Shown in pieces: positions 31,110-42,421 of a stretch of DNA of 43,254 nucleotides. The notes beneath the pieces were generated by a model. That model made no database searches, was not told where the DNA came from, and saw only the letters and a program-made list of their open reading frames with translations. The position numbers were made by a program, and so were the translations under genes. The stretch's first letter is position 1. Each line of letters begins with the position of its first letter. Source of the stretch: Candidatus Altimarinota bacterium (lineage in GTDB: Bacteria; Patescibacteriota; Gracilibacteria; BD1-5; UBA6164); NCBI GenBank assembly GCA_028719245.1, contig JAQUKG010000003.1:1-43254 (forward strand), read 5' to 3'.

Positions 31110-31583
31110 ATGTTAAAAGAGTTTGTTGCTCCCGTCTGTAATAGTATTAGCAGTTATGGTATAGATAAACTAAAAAAAGCAGCAAAAATCTTTGCTATTG
31201 CTTCTTGATTAATATTATGATGAGAAACATTATATCACTCCACAGATATTAAACAAGACCCTGAATATGCTGAGTTATGGAAAAGATTTACAAGTTGAGA
31301 TAGAAAATGAATGGATGTTGATGCTAGTAGTACTGGTCCTTGACCTATTGATTATCAAGACTGGGATTGACAAATGGCTTTATGAGCAAAATTAACTTGA
31401 TGAGTATTAGGAGAAAGAAATGAATTATTAAGTAAAAAATGTGATATATCTCATTGAGAATGGATAAATCATGGTCGTTGGTCTCCATATGCTGGTTACG
31501 AAGACAAGTCTTATTGTATTAATTTTCAGAATACCTTAAATTGAATACGAGCTGATTTAAGAAAAATTCTTACTATAAATTAA
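31110..31583 (+). CDS. Small hypothetical protein with an N-terminal hydrophobic segment
   Basis: I do not recognise this 157-residue protein. A basic N-terminus (KLKKAAK) precedes a hydrophobic segment (IFAIASGLILGG, about residues 28-39) that could be an anchor or an uncleaved signal. The remainder is hydrophilic, with Trp and Gly (SGDRKGMDVD, ISHGEWINHGRWSPYAGYED) and two Cys about 33 residues apart (in KKCDIS and SYCINF) that could form a disulphide if exported. It has its own promoter and a strong terminator, so it is a stand-alone gene. Confidence 0.7.
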
Positions 31584-31617
31584 AAAAACTACTTTCCATA
31601 TGGAAAGTAGTTTTTTT
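31582..31617 (+). terminator. Strong bidirectional terminator between 31110-31583 and ftsH
   Basis: A perfect palindrome: seven A, CTACTTTCCA / TGGAAAGTAG, seven T, with the stem centred at 31599/31600. It can end transcription from both the plus-strand gene and the convergent ftsH. Confidence 0.88.
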
Positions 31618-31633
31618 AAAAACATCAAATCCA

Positions 31634-33517
31634 TTAAGCAAAATATGCTTCAAATTCTTCTTTGTTTATTTCTTCTTTTATAATTAAATCTTCAGCAATT
31701 TTTATATGTAAATCTTTGTTATTTGTAATTAATTCTTTAGCTTTTTTATAAGCATTTGCTAAAATTTCTTTTACCTTAGCATCAATTAAATCTTGAGTCT
31801 TTTCTCAAAAAGGTTTAGCTTGTCATTCAGCTCATAAATAATTTCAACTAATATACTCTGGAGCAAAATTTTCAGCTCAGATTTCTTCATCCATACCAAA
31901 TCTTGTAATCATATCTCTTGCAATCTTTGTTGCTCTTTCTATATCATTTGAAGCTCAAGTTGTAATATTTTCACGACCAAAAAATATTTCTTCAGCAACT
32001 CTTCATCAATATAATGTTGCTAATTCATCTAAATATTTAGCCTTTGAAACTAGAAGTCTATCTCTTTCTGGTAAAAACCAAGTTACTCACAAAGCTCATC
32101 ATCTAGAAATAATTGAGACTTTATGAACTGGATCTGTATTTGGAAGTAATTTTCAAACTAAAGCATGTCACACTTCATGATAAGCTGTAGTTTTTTTCTC
32201 TTGTTCATCCATAACTTGTGATTTTTTAGTTAATCACATAACAATTCTTTCAAATGCTTCTGTAATTATTTCATCAGTTATTTCCTTTAAATTTTTTCTT
32301 GCTGTAATTATAGCAGCTTCATTTATTAAATTTCATAAATCTGCTCAACTAAATCAGACGGTTTTAGAGGCTAAAGCTTTAAAATCTATTTTTTTTGAAA
32401 TTGGTTTTCATTTTGAATGAACCAATAATATTTTTTCTCTATCTTCTAAATTTGGCAAATTAATTGTAACTTTTCTATCAAATCTTCCAGGTCTTAAAAG
32501 TGCTTTATCTAAAACATCAGCTCTATTTGTAGCTCACATAATTATTACATTTGTATCTTGATCAAATCAATCCATTTCAGTTAAAATTTGGTTTAGAGTC
32601 TGTTCTCTTTCATCATGTCAACCTCAAAGTCAAGGTCATCTTTTTTTTCAAATTGCATCTATTTCATCAATAAATATTATACTTGGAGCTAATTTTTTAG
32701 CTTGCTCAAATAAATCTCTAACTCTTGAAGCTCAAACTCAAACAAACATTTCAACAAATTCACTTCAAGAAATACTTAAAAATGGAACATCACTTTCTCA
32801 AGCAACTGCTCTTGCTATAAGAGTTTTTCAAGTTCAGGGTGGTCAAACAAGTAAAATTCATTTTGGAATTTTAGCTCAAATTTCTTTATATTTTTTAGGA
32901 TTTTTTAAAAAATCTACTATTTCCATTAATTCAACTTTTTCTTCTTCAGCTCAAGCCACATCAGTAAATAAAATTTTATCTTTATTTTTATCATAAATTC
33001 TAGCCCTTGATTTTCAAAAACTCATTGCATTATTAGCCACTCATCACATTCTTCAAATTATTAAAAATGCAATTACTGCAAATAGTATGAATAAAACTAT
33101 TGATGGAAGTATATCTTCCCAAAATTTTTTACTTGTTAAATCTTTTACTTCAACTTTTGTAGTTATTCAACTTCAAGTGTTTAGTAATCATAAATCTTTC
33201 AGACTATCATTTTCTGGTAAAATAACAATATCTCTTTGCTCTTTTTCAATATTATTTTCTATAATTTTTCAGCTTAATGTTGCAATTGCTTTGTTTCAAT
33301 CAACTAAAACATCACTATAAACTCAAGAATTATAAGATTTTGTGAATGTATCTAGAGAAACATTATTATCTAAATAAATATTTCATTTATATAAAATAGG
33401 TACAAAATAGGCAATTAATAAAGAAATAATAATAAGCCAAACAAATGCTTTTAAATTATTAGTTTTTAATTCTGGAGTTTTAATTTTTTTTGGAGATTTT
33501 TCTTTTTTTGGAGGCAT
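31634..33517 (-). CDS. ftsH: ATP-dependent zinc metalloprotease FtsH
   Basis: Membrane-anchored AAA+ protease that degrades misfolded and regulatory proteins. The 627 residues are typical. A short basic N-terminus precedes TM1 (about 25-42), an extracytoplasmic domain of about 80 residues and TM2 (about 128-148). The AAA module has [18 protein letters not shown] near residue 225, the pore loop [19 protein letters not shown], Walker [12 protein letters not shown], and the arginine-finger region [10 protein letters not shown]. The zinc site HEVGH is at 447-451, with the distal Asp in the [13 protein letters not shown] helix. Most motif glycines are TGA. It is divergent from the flippase gene, with a promoter at 33553-33580. 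Confidence 0.97.
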
Positions 33518-33552
33518 TTTAAAATTAATTATTAATTAAATCAAGTTAATGC

Positions 33553-33580
33553 ATTTTATTAATTAGATGTGAATTTGCAA
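33553..33580 (-). promoter_or_regulatory. Predicted promoter of ftsH
   Basis: On the minus strand: TTGCAA (33575-33580), 16 bases, TAAAAT (33553-33558), about 36 bases before the ATG. It is back-to-back with the flippase promoter. Confidence 0.5.
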
Positions 33581-33599
33581 ATTTATTTATAAACAAAAA

Positions 33600-33626
33600 T
33601 TGACTTTCTTAAAACTAAAATATACT
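33600..33626 (+). promoter_or_regulatory. Predicted promoter of the flippase gene
   Basis: TTGACT, 15 bases, TATACT, 30 bases before the ATG at 33657. The -35 is 19 bases from that of ftsH. Confidence 0.6.
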
Positions 33627-33656
33627 AAATCTTAAATTAATATTTAATATTTTTAC

Positions 33657-35174
33657 ATGATAGAACAACATAATACTCTAGCGGAGAAATTTTTAAAAAA
33701 ATGAATTTGGTTATATGTTTTTTCCTTCATAATTTCGCCTATTTGATATATTATTAAAATAATTTTATCTTGAGATTTAGAAGTAGATGAAATATGAATT
33801 ATTTATTGAGTAATGAGTTTGATGGTTTTAGTTAGTTCTTTTAATGATTTATGAATGGCTGAAAGTTTAAATAAATTTTTACCAGAATATATTACTGAGA
33901 AAAGGTATGATAAAGTAAAGTCTATTTTAGTTTATGCCGTATTAGCTCAAATTATTACGGGATGAATAATATTTTTATGATTTTATTTTTGAGCAAATTA
34001 TTTAGCAAATAGTTATTTTCATGATGTAAGAAGTTTAAATATAGTAAAACTTTTTTCTTTTTTCTTTTTATGAACTACTTTTTTTCATGTAATAAATGTT
34101 TTTTTTGGTGCTGTTCAAAATACTTTTTTACAAAAAATAACTGAATTATTTAGAATGTCCTTTATTTTATGTTTTACAACTTATATGTTTTTAAGTGATT
34201 CTTGAAATATATTTAATTATAGCTTAAGTTGGGTTTTGTGACTTTATTTTTGAATATTTTTTACTATTTTTTTATTTTATAAAAATTATTACAAAATTTA
34301 TTTAAATAATGTAAAAGTTATTTTTTCAAAAGAATTATTTAAAACTATTTTTAAATATGCTTTAATAGTTTTTTTGGGTTCTCAAGCTTGAACTTTATTA
34401 AGTCAAGTTGATATGCAGATGATAATATATATGCTTTGAAATACAAATGCTTGATATTATACAAATTATTTAAGTATTATTTCAATTCCTTTTATGATTA
34501 TTGGTCCTATTTTTTGATTTTTATTTCCAGTATTTTCTGAAATGGTTTCAAAAAAAGAATTTGAAAAAATTAAATTAATAAAATCAATATTTACAAAAAA
34601 TTTTTTATCATTTTCAATTTGCTTTTCTATTTTGTTTTTTGTTTTTTGAAGTGTAATTTCAACTATTTTATTTTGAGATAAATTTTTAATGTCTTGAATT
34701 ATTTTACAATATTCAGTTTTATTTTTAAGTTTTAATTTTTTACTTCAAATAAACTTTAGTATATTGGCTGCAAATTGAAGAATTCATGAAAGATTAAATA
34801 TTATTTTAATAGCTTTAGCTTTTAATACTATATTAAATTTTATATTTATCAAATTTATGTGAGTAGTTTGATCCGCACTTGCTACTTGATTTTGATGGAT
34901 TTTAATTTGGATTTTATCAGAAATAAAGTTGAGTGAATATTTTACAAAATTTGATTATAAATATTTGTTTAAAAATATCTGAGTTTTTAGTTTAATTTGA
35001 ATTTTTATATATTTTTTTATAATTCCTATTTTTGTTAGCATAAATGATAGAATATATGAGTTTTTATTTTTGGTTTTTATTTCACTAATTTATTTTTGAA
35101 TTTATTTTATTATAAATTTATGAGATTTTAAATATTTTTATAGTGAAATTAGAAGAATCAAAGCTTGAAAATAA
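33657..35174 (+). CDS. Polysaccharide flippase of the Wzx/MOP family
   Basis: A 505-residue, very hydrophobic protein with about 12-14 membrane helices and short basic loops. This is the profile of the Wzx/RfbX branch of the MOP superfamily, which flips lipid-linked sugar units outward. Family-like segments include LAEKFLKKGIWLYVFSF and SSFNDLGMAESLNKFLPEY at the N-terminus, GSQAGTLLSQVDMQMIIYML near the middle and MGVVGSALATGFGWILIWI in the C-terminal half. MurJ is the closest alternative, but the ATxxGW and QVD patterns fit oligosaccharide flippases better. Glycosyltransferases for the same polysaccharide are not adjacent, though one lies at 41327-42421. It ends exactly where the convergent pilT-like gene ends. 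Confidence 0.82.
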
Positions 35175-36257
35175 TTATTTTATTCAATCCTTAACCATTT
35201 TTGGATTATTTGAATATTTAAGTCATTCTTCTAAAGATATGGTTCAGAAATTAATTAAATCAATTATATCTTTTTCAAGCAATTGCATTCATTCTCTACT
35301 TCACATTTGCATTACAGAAGGAATTTGATGTAAATCATTTTCTCTTATTAGGTTTGAAACTGCATTATTACGAACTAATATTTCCTTTACTAATTTAACT
35401 CAACTTCAATCGCTAGCTTTTAATAATCTTTGAGAAAAAATTCAAACTAAACTATCAGCAAGTTGAAGTCTGATTTGATTTTGTTGTCATGATTCAAAAC
35501 TATCAATTATACGAGAAATCGTTTGATATGCACTTCTTGTATGAAGTGTTGAAAAAACTAAATGTCCAGTTTCAGCTAAGGTTAAAGCCATTTCCATTTC
35601 TTCAGTTGTTCTCATTTCTCAAAATAATATTACTTGTGGATTTTGTCTCATTGCTCAAGCTAGTGCTGTTTCATAATTTGGCACATCTTTTCATATTTCT
35701 TTTTGTTCAACTATTGAGTTATTATGTGGATGAATATATTCAACTGGATCTTCTATTGTAATAATATGTTTATTATAGTTTTGATTAATATAATTTATCA
35801 TTGCTGCTAGGGTTGTTGATTTTCAACTTCAAGTTGGTCAAGTTACAAGAACTAGTCATTGTCATATTCTAGTTATTTCTTTGTATATTTCTGGTAAATT
35901 TAAATCATCAATTGATGGTAATTTAACTCATAATAATCTTAAAACAACCATAAAATTTCCCATTTGAAAAGATATATTTCACCTAAATCTTCTTCAAGAA
36001 AATGTAAATGCAAAATCTAAATTTTTATATTTCATTAAAAAATCTAATTGTTCTTCTTTCATTAATGATTTAGCAAAATTTTGTGTATCTTCACTTGTAA
36101 GTTTATTTAATCATTCATCTATTTTTACTACATCACCAGATATTTTAATTGCTGGATAAGCTCAAACAGTAATATACATATCACTTCATTCATTATCTAT
36201 CATAACCTGAAGTAATTGATCTCTTAAATTATATTCTGACAATAAAGTTCATTCCAT
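35175..36257 (-). CDS. pilT: Type IV pilus retraction ATPase (PilT-like)
   Basis: A 360-residue secretion ATPase, the standard length for PilT (about 345). It has the N-terminal domain with [19 protein letters not shown], Walker A VTGPTGSGKSTT near residues 136-144, IEDPVEYIH (Asp box), Walker [17 protein letters not shown], and the His box [13 protein letters not shown]. The lack of a tetracysteine motif and the short N-terminal part separate it from PilB. It should power pilus depolymerisation for twitching, DNA uptake or host contact. The pilin-like gene at the left edge supports a pilus. Its stop codon directly abuts that of the flippase on the other strand, leaving no space for a terminator. 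Confidence 0.93.
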
Positions 36258-36280
36258 ATTATTTTATATTTAATAAAGTA

Positions 36281-36306
36281 AAAAAAGTAGTAAGAAAACT
36301 TACTAC
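36281..36306 (-). terminator. Terminator after the surface protein gene
   Basis: On the minus strand: GTAGTAAG, four T, CTTACTAC, then a T run (36281-36286). It separates the surface protein gene from pilT. Confidence 0.82.
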
Positions 36307-36313
36307 CATTTGA

Positions 36314-37243
36314 TTATAATTTATATACTTTTTTTCTAAATAAAAATAAAGTTAATGATAAAATCATAGCCAAAATTATTAATATATTTGTTTGAGTTCA
36401 AGTATCAGGAGTCTTTTCAGCATTCATTGCTACATTTTCAATATTCGCTCAAGTTGTTGTTAAATTATTTCAATTATCAGCAAGAACTCAAGTTGACATA
36501 TTGTTATCAGCTAATGGTACAATATTTTCAGCAATATTAAATTCTGGAGTTGTAAAATCATATAAAGCATTTTCTATTTCTATATCTTTGTTATTTAAAT
36601 CTTTTAAAGATAAAATAGCTATATAATCTTTTTTTCAAGTTAATGGATTTATAAATTTAACATTTAAAATTTTATCTTTTAAAGAAACACTTTTTGGAGT
36701 AATTTCTTTAAAAAATTTAAATTCTACATTTTGATTTAGTAAGTCTTTACTAAAATATATTTCAATAGTTTTTTGATCAATAACACTTATATATTCAATT
36801 GATAAATCATTTTTTGAAAATGTTGGATTTAAAATTTTTAATTTATCTCAAGATAAATTAAAATCCATACTAGTATTAACTGCATCAGAAACAGAAACTA
36901 AACTATATCTTTGTCAATCAACTAAATTATTACTTAGTGTTAAAACCATTTTCTTTGAATTAGTTTCATCTTTTGTAGAAGATATAATTGAAATATCTTC
37001 TAATATTTTTACTTCAGAATCATCTGAAATTCAAGAAATAGAATTTGATAAATTTATTCAAAAAGTTTTATCATCAATAAAATTTATTCACATAACTTTT
37101 ATGCTTGGAATATTAATAGTATTTCAAGTAGAAGTATTATTTGTTCAAGTTCAAGCAGTATTTATTGTTCAAGTAGCAAAAGATAAACCAAAAGAGGATA
37201 TTAATAATCCAAACATCAAAAAAGTTTTTATTTTAAAATTCAT
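36314..37243 (-). CDS. Exported surface protein with a TPDTG-type C-terminal anchor signal
   Basis: A 309-residue exported protein of unknown function. An N-terminal signal peptide (about residues 1-24: basic start, hydrophobic core, FAT) precedes a Thr/Asn/Gly-rich stretch. The body (about 48-245) looks beta-rich and resembles Ig-like or invasin-type repeat domains; pairs such as VMGINFIDDKTFGINLS and SIEYISVIDQKTIEIYFS suggest two related copies. The C-terminus is TPDTG, a hydrophobic helix of about 18 residues, and RKKVYKL. This is the layout of a sortase sorting signal with Thr in place of the usual Leu of LPxTG. No sortase is in the window. It has its own promoter and terminator. Confidence 0.72.
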
Positions 37244-37275
37244 AATATTAAAATTTAAGATATAAAAGTAATAGT

Positions 37276-37303
37276 ATTATATACCTTTTTTTTTATATTG
37301 CAA
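37276..37303 (-). promoter_or_regulatory. Predicted promoter of the surface protein gene
   Basis: On the minus strand: TTGCAA (37298-37303), 16 bases, TATAAT (37276-37281), about 32 bases before the ATG. Confidence 0.62.
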
Positions 37304-37348
37304 AAAAATGCATAGTGAAATCTATGATGAAAAATAGCTATATTTCTT

Positions 37349-37375
37349 TTGCTTTTTTTATAAATAATCTATAAT
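37349..37375 (+). promoter_or_regulatory. Predicted promoter of the MacAB-type exporter operon
   Basis: TTGCTT, 15 bases, TATAAT, 40 bases before the ATG at 37416. Confidence 0.55.
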
Positions 37376-37415
37376 TTTTATATTTAATGTAATATATTTT
37401 TTAACTTTTGATAAT

Positions 37416-39404
37416 ATGTGAGTATTAAAAGATATAGAACAAAATAATCGTAAAAAGAAATTCAAATTATTTTTATTAATTTTTCTTATTTGAATATGAA
37501 TATTATGATATGTTTATTTTTACCAAAAAAAATCACAAGTAGATGTTTTTAAATCAGCAACCGCAAATAATAGAACTATTTATTCAACATTAACTTCTGA
37601 TGGAAAAGTTTATTATAAAGAACAATATGATTTAAATTTTCAAACTACTTGAACTTTAGCTAAACTTTATAAATCAGAATGAGATGAAGTAAAAACTTGA
37701 GAAATAATTGCAAAACTTGATGATAAATATTTACAAATAAATCTTGATAAAGCGAATATTGCACTTAAAACTGCTAATGCAAATTTAAATGCTAAATTAG
37801 CTACTAAATGACAAAAAACAGATATAAATATTTCTGAAGAACAATTGAAATCAACCCAAACTTCTTTAGAAACAAATATAAAAGAATGACAAATAAATGT
37901 GAAAAATGCTCAAGATAATGCAGATTTTTTATTAATTTCTTTAAATAATACAAAAGAATCTAATTTAAAAGATATTGAAAATGCTCAGAAAAATATAGAA
38001 TCAAAACAAAAAGATTTAGAAAATGCTCAAATCAATTTACAAACTATTATTTCAACTGAAAATTTAAATATAAAAAATACCATAGAGAAATCACAAATTG
38101 AAATAAACTCATCAATTCCGCTTTTTGAAACTTATTTAAGAGATATTGATTTAATTATTTGAGTAAGTAATCAAAATAAAAATTTAAATGATAGTTTTGA
38201 AATATATCTTTGAGCAAAAAATTCTCAAACAAAAATTCAGGCTGAAGATTATTATAATAAATCGTATTTGGCTTTAAATAAATATAAAAGTGAATGGAGT
38301 TTATATAATGAAGGAAATGATATAAAACAATATTTAGAAAATATTTTACTTTTAATAAATAACATAAATGATGCTTTAGAAAATACTTTGGAAATGCTTA
38401 AAAACTCTATTTCAAGTTCAGATTTTTCTCAATCAACAATTGATAGTTATATTTTAAATATACAAACAGATATAAATGCTTTAAATTTCGAAAAACAAAA
38501 ACTTATTTGAGTCAATCAAAACATAGATTCTTCTAAATTATTATTAGAAACAAAAACTATTAATCAAAATAATTCTATTTCTTCACTTGAATTGCAAATA
38601 GAACAATCTAAAACTGCCTTAGATAAGGTGAAACTTCAATCTAAAACTACGATTGATGATTTAGAACAAAAATATTCACAAGCACTTACAACTTTATCAT
38701 GAGCAAAAATAAAATTGCAAAATAATATTGATTTGTCAAATGCTCAAATAGATATTTCAAAAGCTAATCTTAACAATAAAATATCGTCTTTTGATAATCG
38801 CGAATTACAACCATATTACACTGCAATACAAAATGCTAAAGTATGAGTTGAAGAAGCTAGAAAAAGATTATCTGACACATCTTTATTAAGTCCAATAAAT
38901 GGTAAAATTGCAAAATTAAATATTTCAAAAGTCTGAACAATTATTTCTTCAAATTCAATTAATCCATTTGTTATAATAATAAATAAAGATTCTTTATATA
39001 TAGAAGCTAAAATTGAAGAATGAGATATTTGAAATATTTATTTATGACAAAATGTAAACTTAACTTTTAATTCAATAAATGATTTAGAATTAACTTGAAA
39101 GGTAAGTTATATTTCCGATAAAGCTGAAACTGATATTAATTGAATTGTAACTTATAAAGTTGAAGTTTTATTTGATAAAGTTAATCCAAAAGTAAAAGAA
39201 TGATTTACAACTCAAATATATTTTATACTTTCAAAGGCTGAAAATGTTCTTTGTTTGCCTACTGAAGTTATAAAAACTGAAAATGGTATTTCAAGTGTAA
39301 TATTAAAAAATAAAACTACAAGAACTGTTAAACTTTGAATTTCTGATTGAGATTTTGTTCAAATATTGGATTGATTAAAGGTTTGAGATGAAGTTATTTA
39401 TTAA
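37416..39404 (+). CDS. Membrane fusion protein of a MacAB-type exporter (HlyD family)
   Basis: A 662-residue periplasmic-adaptor-type protein. One N-terminal membrane helix (about 18-36) is followed by the first half of the biotinyl-lipoyl-like domain (LAKLYKSEGDEVKTGEIIAKLDD). A very long helical region with many Asn, Gln and Lys residues forms coiled coils (about 110-480). Then come the returning lipoyl half (DTSLLSPINGKIAKLNISKVGT) and beta-barrel domains with IGNIYLGQNVNLTF and IKTENGISSVILKN. It is far longer than MacA (about 370) because of the extended hairpin. The next two genes encode the permease and ATPase of the same complex. In a cell without a recognised outer membrane the long hairpin might span the wall; that is inference. 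Confidence 0.88.
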
Positions 39405-39424
39405 AATTATAATTTTTAAAATTT

Positions 39425-40615
39425 ATGTTATTATTTTTTGAAATTTTTAAATTATCACTTAAATCCTTAAAAGCAAATAGACTTCGTTCAGCTTTGAGTA
39501 TGTTATGAATAGTTATTTGAGTTTTTACAATTATTTTAGTTGTTGCAATCTGAAATACGGTTTCAAAAGCTATTGAAGATCAATTTAAATTTTTAAATGT
39601 AACTACAATAGTCGTTCATCCAACTAATACTGCAAATGCAAAATCAAAACTTGATGGAAGAGATATAAAATATATTATGAAAAATGCAAAATATGTAACT
39701 ATTTGAACAGAAGTATTTTTTTGAAGATGAACAGTAGTTTATAAAGACAAAAAGAAACAATATAATATATTATCTTGAAATGAAAATTTTTCTATTGCTA
39801 TGCCTCTTTCAATGTATAAATGAAGATTTTTTAATGAAAGCGAAGCTAGAAAATGAGACAAGGTTGTTGTAATTTGAAAAATAATAGTTGATGATATATT
39901 TTGAATTTGAGTAAATCCAGTTTGAAAAGAAATACTTATCAGTGGTAAAATTTTTAAAATAATTTGAACATTAAAACCATCTGGTTGAGTTTGATCTTTT
40001 TCTTTTGATGATTCTTTAATTATGCCAATTGAAACTACAAATAAATTTTTATCAAGCTCTTGAGAACCTAATCCAATGATTTTTTTAGCTGACAATATAA
40101 ATAATGTTTGAAAAGCAATGGAAGAATTAAAAATAATTTTAAGAAAACTTCATAATATAAAACCTTGAAATGATGATGATTTTGCTTTAATGGATCAATG
40201 AGCAATATTAGTTTTAGCAAAGTGAGTAGCAATAGTAACAAAATATTTACTTATTTGAGTTTGAATTATTGTTTTAATAGTTTCTTGAATTTGAATAATG
40301 AATGTAATGTTTGCATGAGTTGCTGAAAGAAAAAAAGAAATTTGAATAATGATGTCTATTTGAGCTAGAAAAAAAGATATATTAAACCAATTTATAATTG
40401 AAAGTGTTATTTTAACAATTTTTGCTTGAATAATTTGAGTAATTTTGTGAAGTTTAGTTTTATATATTTTTAATATTTTTAGCCCTTATAAAGTTATAAA
40501 TGCTTTATCTTGAATAATTCTTGCGATATCTTTTGCTTTAGTTACTTGAATATTTTTCTGAATTTATCCAGCTCGTAGGGCATCAAATTTAGATCCAGTT
40601 GATGCTTTGAGATAA
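39425..40615 (+). CDS. ABC transporter permease of the MacB/FtsX type
   Basis: A 396-residue permease with the MacB topology: TM1 near residues 25-45 (ANRLRSALSMLGIVIGVFTII), a large extracytoplasmic domain (about 50-270) and three helices at the C-terminus. It ends with GIFFGIYPARRASNLDPVDALR, the conserved tail of the family (YPA..A..l.PieALR). The MGIVIG start and VAERKKEIGIMMSIGARKKDI segment (coupling region facing the ATPase) are also canonical. It lacks the fused N-terminal ATPase of E. coli MacB; the ATPase is the next gene, 10 bases on. The substrate (drug, peptide or lipid) cannot be told. Confidence 0.92.
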
Positions 40616-40625
40616 TTTTTATTTT

Positions 40626-41318
40626 ATGCAAAATATAATAGAATTTAAAAATCTTTATAAATCATATTATTTGGAAAATCAAGTTGAAATTCCAATTTTA
40701 AAATGAATTAATTTAAATATCAAAAAAAATGAATTTGTCGCAATTATGTGAGAAAGTTGATGTTGAAAATCTACATTATTAAACATAATTTGATTTTTGC
40801 ATCCGTTGACTTCTTGAGAATATTTCTTTGACTGAGATAATATTTCAAGTATAAAAGATGATGAAACCTTATCTTTTATTAGAAATAAAAAGATATGATT
40901 TATTTTTCAACAATTTTATTTATTACCAAGATTAAATTCTATAGAAAATGTTTGTTTACCAGCAATTTATGCATGAACTTTGTGAAAACAAAGGGAAGAT
41001 AAGGCTATCAAGTTATTAGAAAAAGTTTCTTTGTCTCATAGATTAAACTCTTATCCTTGAGAAATGTCTGGTTGAGAACAGCAAAGAATAGCAATTGCTA
41101 GAGCTTTAATAAACGACCCAGATATATTACTTGCTGATGAACCAACTTGAAATCTTGACAGTAAAACTACACTTGAAATTATGAATTTAATAGCTGAATT
41201 AAAAAAAGCTTGAAAAACTATTATAATGGTAACTCATGCAAAAGATGTTGCATTATTTGCTGATAGGATTATATTGTTGAAAGATTGAAAGGTAGAAAAT
41301 GATAATTTTAAATTTTAA
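40626..41318 (+). CDS. ABC transporter ATPase of the LolD/MacB type
   Basis: A 230-residue ATP-binding subunit. It shows Walker A MGESGCGKST, the Q loop FIFQQFYLLPRL, signature GEMSGGEQQR (LSGGQ position), Walker B ILLADEPTGNLD, and the H loop MVTHAKDVA. DEPTGNLDS is typical of the o228/MacB/LolD group, which works with FtsX-like permeases such as its upstream neighbour. Glycines in Walker A and the signature are encoded by TGA. Together with 37416-39404 and 39425-40615 it forms a complete tripartite-type exporter on the inner side. The glycosyltransferase follows after 8 bases. Confidence 0.95.
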
Positions 41319-41326
41319 TAAAAAAT

Positions 41327-42421
41327 ATGAAAAAAAATAAAGCATTATTTGCTATTTCATCTTTATGACTTTGACATGCTACAAGAACAATGGTTATAAT
41401 TAGCCATTTTTTAAAAAAATGATATGAAATCGATTTAATTAGTTTTTGAAATGCTTTAAAATTTTTAAAACTTGAACTAAAAAATCAAAAAATAAATTTT
41501 ATAGAATTTACAGATTATCCAGCATTAGAAAGGTGAACTTGATGGAAATTTTATTTTTATTTATTTTTAGATGTTTTTAAAACAACAATTTTAATAAAAA
41601 AAGAAAATAAATTTGTAGAAAATATAGCAAAAAATTATGATTTTATATTTTCAGATTGAAAATATTGAGTTTATTCTAAAGAGGTTCCAAGTTTTTTATT
41701 AAACCATCAACTTGCTTTTGTTATGCCAAAATGAATGTGATTTCTACAATGATTTACTGATTGGTTAAATATAAAATATATAAGAAATTTTGATTATTTA
41801 TTTATTCCAGATTATGAAAATTTTGAGAATTCTCTAGCTTGAAGGCTTTCACATCCAAATTGGATTAATAAAGTAAATCATAGCTATATTTGAATTTTGT
41901 CTTCTTTTTTAGATTATGAAAAAAAACAAAATAATAAAATAGATTATTTATTTACTATAAGCTGATATTTGCATGAGCATAAAGAAAGTTTTGTAGATAA
42001 ATTATTAGAACAAGCAAAAAAATTAAATTGAAAAAAAGTTTTCATACTTTGAAATACAAAAAATAATTATAAAAAAGAATTGGAAAATGATATAAATATT
42101 TATTCTTTTTTAGGTTGAGAAGATAGAAAAGAAATGTTTTTTAATGCTGAGACAATCATTTCAAGAGCTTGATATACTACAATTATGGATTTAGTTGAGT
42201 TATGAAAAAAGGCAATTTTATTTCCAACTCCAAATCAAACAGAACAAGAATATTTAGCGATTTATTTGAAAGAAAAAAATATGTTTGTATTTTGAGAAGA
42301 AAAGGATGACTTTAAAAAATTAATTAAAAAAACGACTGAATTATCTCCTTTAGATAATCTCAAAAAAACAGAGAAATCACTAGAGATAATTGATAAAATA
42401 ATATTTAATTATATCTTTTAA
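41327..42421 (+). CDS. Glycosyltransferase of the MJ1255/MurG-like group
   Basis: A 364-residue GT-B-type protein. The N-terminus FAISSLGLGHATRTMVI has the G-x-GH-x-x-R pattern of MJ1255-like and MurG-like sugar transferases. The C-terminal half contains GNTKNNYKKE, NIYSFLGGEDRKEMFFNAETIISRAGYTTIMDLVELGKKAILFPTP split over the usual nucleotide-sugar-binding motif (SRAGYTT..DL...G...I..P), and a closing TEQEYLAIYL, all as in the family. The donor is probably a UDP-sugar; the acceptor is unknown. It is translationally coupled to the next gene (TAAATG) and closely follows the exporter, so a surface glycoconjugate is plausible. Confidence 0.85.

Noticed and set aside
33508-33520. GGAGG next to the ftsH start
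   Set aside because: It is on the plus strand inside the first codons of the minus-strand ftsH gene, so cannot act as its ribosome-binding site.
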